Shown: positions 60,130 to 64,000 of the stretch, in pieces
How the letters are laid out: every line of letters begins with the position of its first letter
How positions within the stretch are numbered: the stretch's first letter is position 1
Assembly (NCBI RefSeq): GCF_000296505.1
Contig: NZ_JH815208.1
Span: forward strand, 492,633 to 556,632
DNA length: 64,000 nucleotides
From: Schaalia turicensis ACS-279-V-Col4
GTDB lineage: Bacteria > Actinomycetota > Actinomycetes > Actinomycetales > Actinomycetaceae
Direction of reading: 5' to 3'
Notes under the pieces: generated by a model
Databases searched by the model: none
What the model saw: the letters and a program-made list of their open reading frames with translations, nothing else
Told to the model about the DNA's origin: nothing
Program-made: the position numbers and the translations under genes

Positions 60130-60864
60130 ATGAAACCTCTCTTGCTGGTGTCGACACGTCCCGAAGACGTTGAAGTTGAAGCGGAATACCGTTCGTTTCA
60201 GCGAACGACCGGCCTAGCAGAAACCGAGCTTGAACAGGTCAGACTCGACATGCTCGGTCTTCCTGACATTGATGTTGAGGCCTATTCCGGCATCATCGTT
60301 GGCGGATCTCCCTATGGGACGACAACGTCCGACGTCCACAAGTCGGCGACGCAGAAGCGCGCTGAAGCTGAACTGTTCCACCTTCTTCACGATGTGACGA
60401 CCGCTCACGTTCCCTGTTTTACAACCGGGTATGGAACGGAAGTTGCGGCTGTTCTGATGGGTGGTCAGGTGACGACCAGGTGGGCTGAGCCCGCGCAGAT
60501 CACCGAGATTTATATGGTTGCCGAGCATGCGGATGATCCGATCTTGGAAGGGGTTTCCCGCACGTTCTACACCTATGTGAACCACACAGAAGCCGTTGAA
60601 GAGCTCCCCGAAGATGCGGTCTTGTTGGCGAAATCGCTGACCTGTCCCGCTGAAGTCATGCGGTTTTCAGACAACTTCTACGCGACGCAGTTCAATCCGG
60701 AAATCGATTCCGATGCGATTCGTGCTGCCCTTGAACGCTATGAAGATGCGGGTTATCCGGGCACCGATGATGTGGAATCGCTGATGCTTGCCGGGCGCCT
60801 AGGGGCGTGTGACCATCAGGCGGGCAAGCTGGTTCGCAATTTCGTTCGCCTTTTTGGTGCGTGA
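60130..60864 (+). CDS. Class I glutamine amidotransferase-like protein lacking the catalytic Cys and His
   Basis: 244 aa with the class I GATase fold: GIIVGGSPYGTTTSD, YTYVNHTEAVEELP and the C-terminal QFNPEIDSDAI. The nucleophile elbow normally reads G-I-C-x-G-H-Q; here it is TTGYGTEV (98-105), so Cys is replaced by Gly100. The catalytic His of the HPE motif is Asn189 (TQFNPE), with Glu191 kept. It therefore looks like a pseudo-amidotransferase, perhaps a binding or regulatory protein. TTAGAC and TATCCT, 18 apart, end seven bases before the ATG, suggesting a leaderless mRNA. Confidence 0.78.
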   Translation: MKPLLLVSTRPEDVEVEAEYRSFQRTTGLAETELEQVRLDMLGLPDIDVEAYSGIIVGGSPYGTTTSDVHKSATQKRAEAELFHLLHDVTTAHVPCFTTGYGTEVAAVLMGGQVTTRWAEPAQITEIYMVAEHADDPILEGVSRTFYTYVNHTEAVEELPEDAVLLAKSLTCPAEVMRFSDNFYATQFNPEIDSDAIRAALERYEDAGYPGTDDVESLMLAGRLGACDHQAGKLVRNFVRLFGA

Positions 60865-60951
60865 CCTATCCCATTAGGGTGTTCGATGTGCTGAGTTAGC
60901 ATTTTTAGACCGTTTCAGCCTAAGATAAGCAAGCGCACTGATGTGCATGCT

Positions 60952-61036
60952 GGAGGATTCGCCTAGTGGCCTATGGCGCACGCTTGGAAAGCGTGTTGGG
61001 TGCAAGCCCTCGGGGGTTCGAATCCCCCATCCTCCG
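60952..61036 (+). tRNA. tRNA-Ser (anticodon GGA)
   Basis: 85 nt. Acceptor arms GGAGGAT (60952-60958) and ATCCTCC (61029-61035), discriminator G at 61036, anticodon GGA at 60986-60988 in a seven-base loop, long type II variable arm, and the T-loop GGTTCGAATC. No encoded CCA. Reads TCC/TCT serine codons. Confidence 0.95.
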
Positions 61037-61115
61037 CGGTTGTCCCGTCATCCTTTGGGTGGCGGGACTTTTGTTTTTCCGAATCGCCTTTGTGTGGTGG
61101 CATGTGTAAACTGGG

Positions 61116-61210
61116 GAGCGATCCTCCGTGTGACGGTATCATCTGAACCTCCCCAGGGCCGGAAGGCAGCAAGGATAAGGGTGCGCTGCCGGGTGCGCGG
61201 AGGGTCCTTT
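61116..61210 (+). ncRNA. ffs: Small bacterial signal recognition particle RNA (4.5S-like)
   Basis: The conserved apical domain CCCAGGGCCGGAAGGCAGCA lies at 61153-61172 within a long imperfect hairpin whose ends pair (ATCCTCCG at 61121-61128 with CGGAGGGT at 61198-61205). A T-rich stretch CCTTTTGTTTT follows and probably ends transcription. It forms the SRP with Ffh to target membrane proteins. Ends are approximate. Confidence 0.88.
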
Positions 61211-61342
61211 TGTTTTCCGCTTATATTCCGCACAGGCGCGGAATGGGAAGGAAAACATGACGAACGCTCCTTCGCAGCATCGCTCGTGTGATCCTGCTCG
61301 ACGTATCTGACTCAGATCGCGCCGACTACGCGTTGAGAGGGT

Positions 61343-61396
61343 GCCTCGTACCCCGTTTTCCGTACGCGAAAAGCGCGCGCGATGGTGGTACGAGGC
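61343..61396 (+). repeat. Inverted pair of the GCCTCGTA motif relative
   Basis: GCCTCGTACC (61343-61352) and GGTACGAGGC (61387-61396) are perfect inverted repeats separated by 34 bases, followed by TCCTTCTTTATG. They may form a terminator-like hairpin after the SRP RNA. No gene is seen in 61211-61554. Confidence 0.6.
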
Positions 61397-61554
61397 TCCT
61401 TCTTTATGTGGTTTCGGTCATTCACAGGGAGACTAAAATAGGAATAAATGGCTTGAATTAGCCCGCAATGGACTATTGATGTGATGCAAGCCCCATCTGT
61501 GAGTTTGTCATTGCGGGACCTCGCGCGTAAAGTTGTTTCCAGCCAAACGGCGAT

Positions 61555-61627
61555 GCGCTCGTAGCTCAATGGATAGAGCATCTGACTACGGATCAGAAGG
61601 TTGGGGGTTCGAGTCCCTTCGAGCGCG
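61555..61627 (+). tRNA. tRNA-Arg (anticodon ACG)
   Basis: 73 nt. Acceptor arms GCGCTCG (61555-61561) and CGAGCGC (61620-61626), discriminator G at 61627, anticodon ACG at 61588-61590, T-loop GGTTCGAGTC. No encoded CCA. The first anticodon base A is normally deaminated to inosine by TadA. Confidence 0.95.
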
Positions 61628-61633
61628 CAGCGG

Positions 61634-61662
61634 CCCCCCTCGGTGCGATCCACCGGCGGGGG
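61634..61662 (+). terminator. Hairpin after tRNA-Arg
   Basis: CCCCCTCGGTG and CACCGGCGGGGG pair around a CGATC loop with one small bulge, then TTCTGCATTTCT. Likely ends the tRNA transcript. Confidence 0.6.
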
Positions 61663-61934
61663 TTCTGCATTTCTAGTGACAATCCGCTCAGTTCCAACGA
61701 TTTTACGTTGAGCTGATCGGATTTTCTATTTCTACTGAATGGGCTTTTTGGGGCTAATACCCAAATGTGTGTCTTTTGCCGGGCGCGTCGGGGTGGTAAA
61801 ATGTGTCTCCTAGTAGTATCTAGAGGCTTCAGTTAAGGACTCTGGATATTTTCTTAATATGGGGGCGTCCTAACCGCTGAATAAAGGCTGGTTGAGTCGC
61901 TTCTTTCCGCATAAACCTGAGTTACGGGGGAGTA
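61663..61934. other. Leader of the surface-protein gene
   Basis: About 270 bases, richer in A/T than the rest of the window and without a gene. TATTTTCTTAATATGG and AATACCCAAATG lie here, but no promoter pair is convincing. Together with the tRNA-Arg end, this is the place to look for an island boundary. Confidence 0.4.
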
Positions 61935-64000
61935 ATGGCAAAGGTTAGCACTTCGAAGGTAGCCAGCTGGTCGCTTAGATTCCAGAAAACATTTGGTGCG
62001 ATTTTAGCGGCTGTGGCGCTGGTAATTGCACTTTTGCCTGTTTTTACGGTCAGTACCGCTCACGCGGATGTCCCGATTTATTCCCCTGGCAACGCCCTGG
62101 GGGAAAAAAAGAGTGTCAGCGGGAGGGTCTATTTCGATCGCAGCGGTAGCCGCTCGTATATGGAGCCAGATGATAAACAGGGCGCTTCCGATGGCGACGT
62201 AGGGCTTGCCGGAGTTAAGGTCTACGCACAATGGACTGATTACAAGAATCGAAGGCAAAAAGGCGCCTTGTCGCCGGTCTACTATACCCAGGCTCGGCCT
62301 GACGGTACCTACGTTATCCAGCTACCAGATTGGACAGATGCATTTGGCACGGTTCACAAATGGGAGGCTACGTTGGGTCAGACCCTGCGGATTTGGACAG
62401 ATAATCCAGATTCCAGCAAATATACGCTTGCCTTTGTCGAAGGCGATTCCACCTTTGGCGGTCAGGGGGATCGCTATCGGGGTACTTGGAATGGAGTGGT
62501 TGGGGCTAATCTTGCTGAAAACTACAATATCGCTTTCCAAGAGCGCCCCCAGTTTAATCAGATGTTCCCGGCTGAAAACACCTGGAAGCAGAGCAGTCGA
62601 AAAGGGGGCGGTGGCGACGTTACCGGTCAAGTCTGGTATGAAGAGCGGGAAAGTGTAGGAAGTTCTGAAGCCGTTCCAACTTTTAATGCTGGCTTCGGTG
62701 AAGTGAAAATTCCAGGGGTTAGGGTAGTTGGCGCTTATGTTCAAGATGAAGTAGCCCGCCGCTTTGACCAATGGAAAAAAGGCCATAAAAACTACAAGCG
62801 TGACGAGTTCAAGGCAGCGCAACGTGAGATTATGAAAGCCTATGAGGCTGAAACCGGTAAATCCGCGATTGCTGAAACCGTTTACGACACCACCGATGCA
62901 GAGGGTAAATATCATCTGCAGTTCCAGGGGCTGTGGGGAAATAGCTACAGTGCCAAAGGAATTATGAATGCCGGTACCTGGGGAGAATTGGTTCCCGAGG
63001 ATGCAAATGCTTCTTGGGCTAAGGCGAACCTGCGCAGTCGCCACGTAAACACAGAATATATGTATGTCGCTCCTGAACTTCCGAATGGTGTTGGCGGCTC
63101 GCTTAACAACTTCCGTGACAACATGTACCAAAACGGTTTGAACTGGGGTCCAAATGCATCTACTGGTGCGATATCAAACGTCGAAAACGTGAACTTCGCC
63201 CTCCGGATAGAGGGACGTGATTTCCATATTGAAACCTATGACCAGACCACAAATCCGGCAAAACCAGGCGATACCGCTCCTACCAAGGCTACCGGTTTCG
63301 TTCCAAATAACACCTATGACATTGTTTGGACTGATGGTGACGGTAATGAGGTAAAGACTTGTAAAACCCAGGCGTCTAACCTCGGAGTTGTGAAGTCCTG
63401 TGACTTCACTGTTCCGGCTGATCTTGACAAAGATGAGCTTTATACAGCGTCCATCTACGCTGAGAATCAACGTGACCGGGCGATGGCGAAAGACATTTTC
63501 GCTGCCAAGGTTACGCCTGAATATCAAGCAACGACCATCGATTTGGATAAGACAGCCACGGTAGCGGCACCGACTAACAAGGAGAACGGCACTACGCCTC
63601 CTGCTGATACGACTTATGCCGCTGCTGCTGCCAGTGATGTTCCTGCCTCCCTGCTTGAGGGCGTGGATCAGACCAAGGTTGCAGTTGGTCCTCAGGCCTG
63701 GGCGAAGGTTAACTCTGATGGCACCATTGCTCTGAATCCGACGACTGGCAAGGTGAACCCAGGTAGCTACCTGATTCCGGTCAAGTTGACATACGGAAAA
63801 GGGAAAGACGCCCTCCAGAGGGTGATTCTGGCGCCGGTTACCGTCAAAGAGTCGGATTCTGATGGTGATGGTACTCCGGATGCTTCTGATAAGTGTCCGA
63901 AGATTGCTGGCCCGTCTTCTAATAGTGGTTGCCCGGCTTGGGGTGATGGTTCTGGTGATCCGGGTACGGATGTGATCCTGGCTAAGGATCCGAAGAATGG
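61935..64000 (+). CDS. Large secreted surface adhesin (truncated by window end)
   Basis: About 688 codons, still open. The ATG at 61935 follows GGGGGAG. The signal peptide (helix at 22-40, cut after AHA at 42-44) exports the protein. Two SdrD-B-like segments follow: about 58-110 (SVSGRVYFDRSGS, GLAGVKVYAQW, PDGTYVIQLP) and about 235-350 (GDVTGQVWYEER, IPGVRVVGAYV, TDAEGKYHLQF). A Rib-like region (about 545-635) leads to a calcium-binding thrombospondin-3-like repeat (about 640, DSDGDGTPDASDKCP). A cell-wall anchor and more repeats are expected past the edge. Codon use is more A/T-rich than in neighbours. Confidence 0.85.
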   Translation, partial: MAKVSTSKVASWSLRFQKTFGAILAAVALVIALLPVFTVSTAHADVPIYSPGNALGEKKSVSGRVYFDRSGSRSYMEPDDKQGASDGDVGLAGVKVYAQWTDYKNRRQKGALSPVYYTQARPDGTYVIQLPDWTDAFGTVHKWEATLGQTLRIWTDNPDSSKYTLAFVEGDSTFGGQGDRYRGTWNGVVGANLAENYNIAFQERPQFNQMFPAENTWKQSSRKGGGGDVTGQVWYEERESVGSSEAVPTFNAGFGEVKIPGVRVVGAYVQDEVARRFDQWKKGHKNYKRDEFKAAQREIMKAYEAETGKSAIAETVYDTTDAEGKYHLQFQGLWGNSYSAKGIMNAGTWGELVPEDANASWAKANLRSRHVNTEYMYVAPELPNGVGGSLNNFRDNMYQNGLNWGPNASTGAISNVENVNFALRIEGRDFHIETYDQTTNPAKPGDTAPTKATGFVPNNTYDIVWTDGDGNEVKTCKTQASNLGVVKSCDFTVPADLDKDELYTASIYAENQRDRAMAKDIFAAKVTPEYQATTIDLDKTATVAAPTNKENGTTPPADTTYAAAAASDVPASLLEGVDQTKVAVGPQAWAKVNSDGTIALNPTTGKVNPGSYLIPVKLTYGKGKDALQRVILAPVTVKESDSDGDGTPDASDKCPKIAGPSSNSGCPAWGDGSGDPGTDVILAKDPKN

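Noticed and set aside
62322..63131. 269-codon minus-strand frame inside the adhesin region
   Set aside because: The plus strand has a signal peptide and surface-protein domains through the same bases.

Overview
The window reads as chromosomal DNA of a moderately high-GC actinobacterium, most likely an Actinomycetaceae member close to Schaalia/Actinomyces. Signs are the pstP/fhaA/fhaB/rodA division block, the class Ib ribonucleotide reductase genes with NrdR-like boxes, the small SRP RNA, and a secreted adhesin combining SdrD-B-like, Rib-like and thrombospondin-3-like segments. The species is an inference. Gene density is high and most genes are on the minus strand. No rRNA, CRISPR array, transposase, integrase or prophage is visible.

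Layout. 1-3200: the end of the FHA/PP2C/RodA cell-wall signalling cluster (minus), with rodA cut by the window start. 3466-10058: nrdF, an S33 peptidase, an RNase HI fusion and an S9 oligopeptidase, then a short repeat-rich stretch. 10077-15262: a MacB/FtsX-type ABC exporter and a PF09818-type ATPase. 15418-20666: proline catabolism (putP-putA). 20949-25640: a DUF4190-like membrane protein and the nrdHIE operon with its control region. 25637-32297: serine dehydratase, MTA/SAH nucleosidase, LMW tyrosine phosphatase, MFS exporter, a P-loop kinase, a purine phosphoribosyltransferase and a SprT-like protein. 32299-37548: the very large helicase HrpA. 37975-47776: two PfkB-family kinases, a hydrolase, a ferritin/CCC1 fusion, a TRIC-like channel, an APC permease and a BCCT carrier. 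48039-53828: an oligopeptide ABC importer (oppABC and a fused oppDF). 53946-60864: a membrane-anchored HNH nuclease, an OpuC-type osmolyte importer, a uracil/xanthine permease and a glutamine-amidotransferase-like pseudoenzyme. 60952-64000: tRNA-Ser, SRP RNA, tRNA-Arg and the truncated adhesin gene.

How the genes fit together. Nutrition centres on peptides and amino acids: Opp imports peptides, two cytosolic serine peptidases cut them, and PutP/PutA and SdaA burn proline and serine. Osmolyte uptake is covered by PutP, a BCCT carrier and OpuC. Deoxynucleotide synthesis is split between nrdHIE and a distant nrdF.

The most unusual signal is not a gene. A short motif, GACGAGGCC (extended form close to ATYGACGAGGCC), recurs throughout the window in both orientations. 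It occurs in intergenic DNA, in inverted pairs that form terminator-like hairpins, and in low-complexity linkers inside proteins. This resembles DNA-uptake-sequence or Chi/KOPS-type genome motifs and is the best candidate here for something undescribed.
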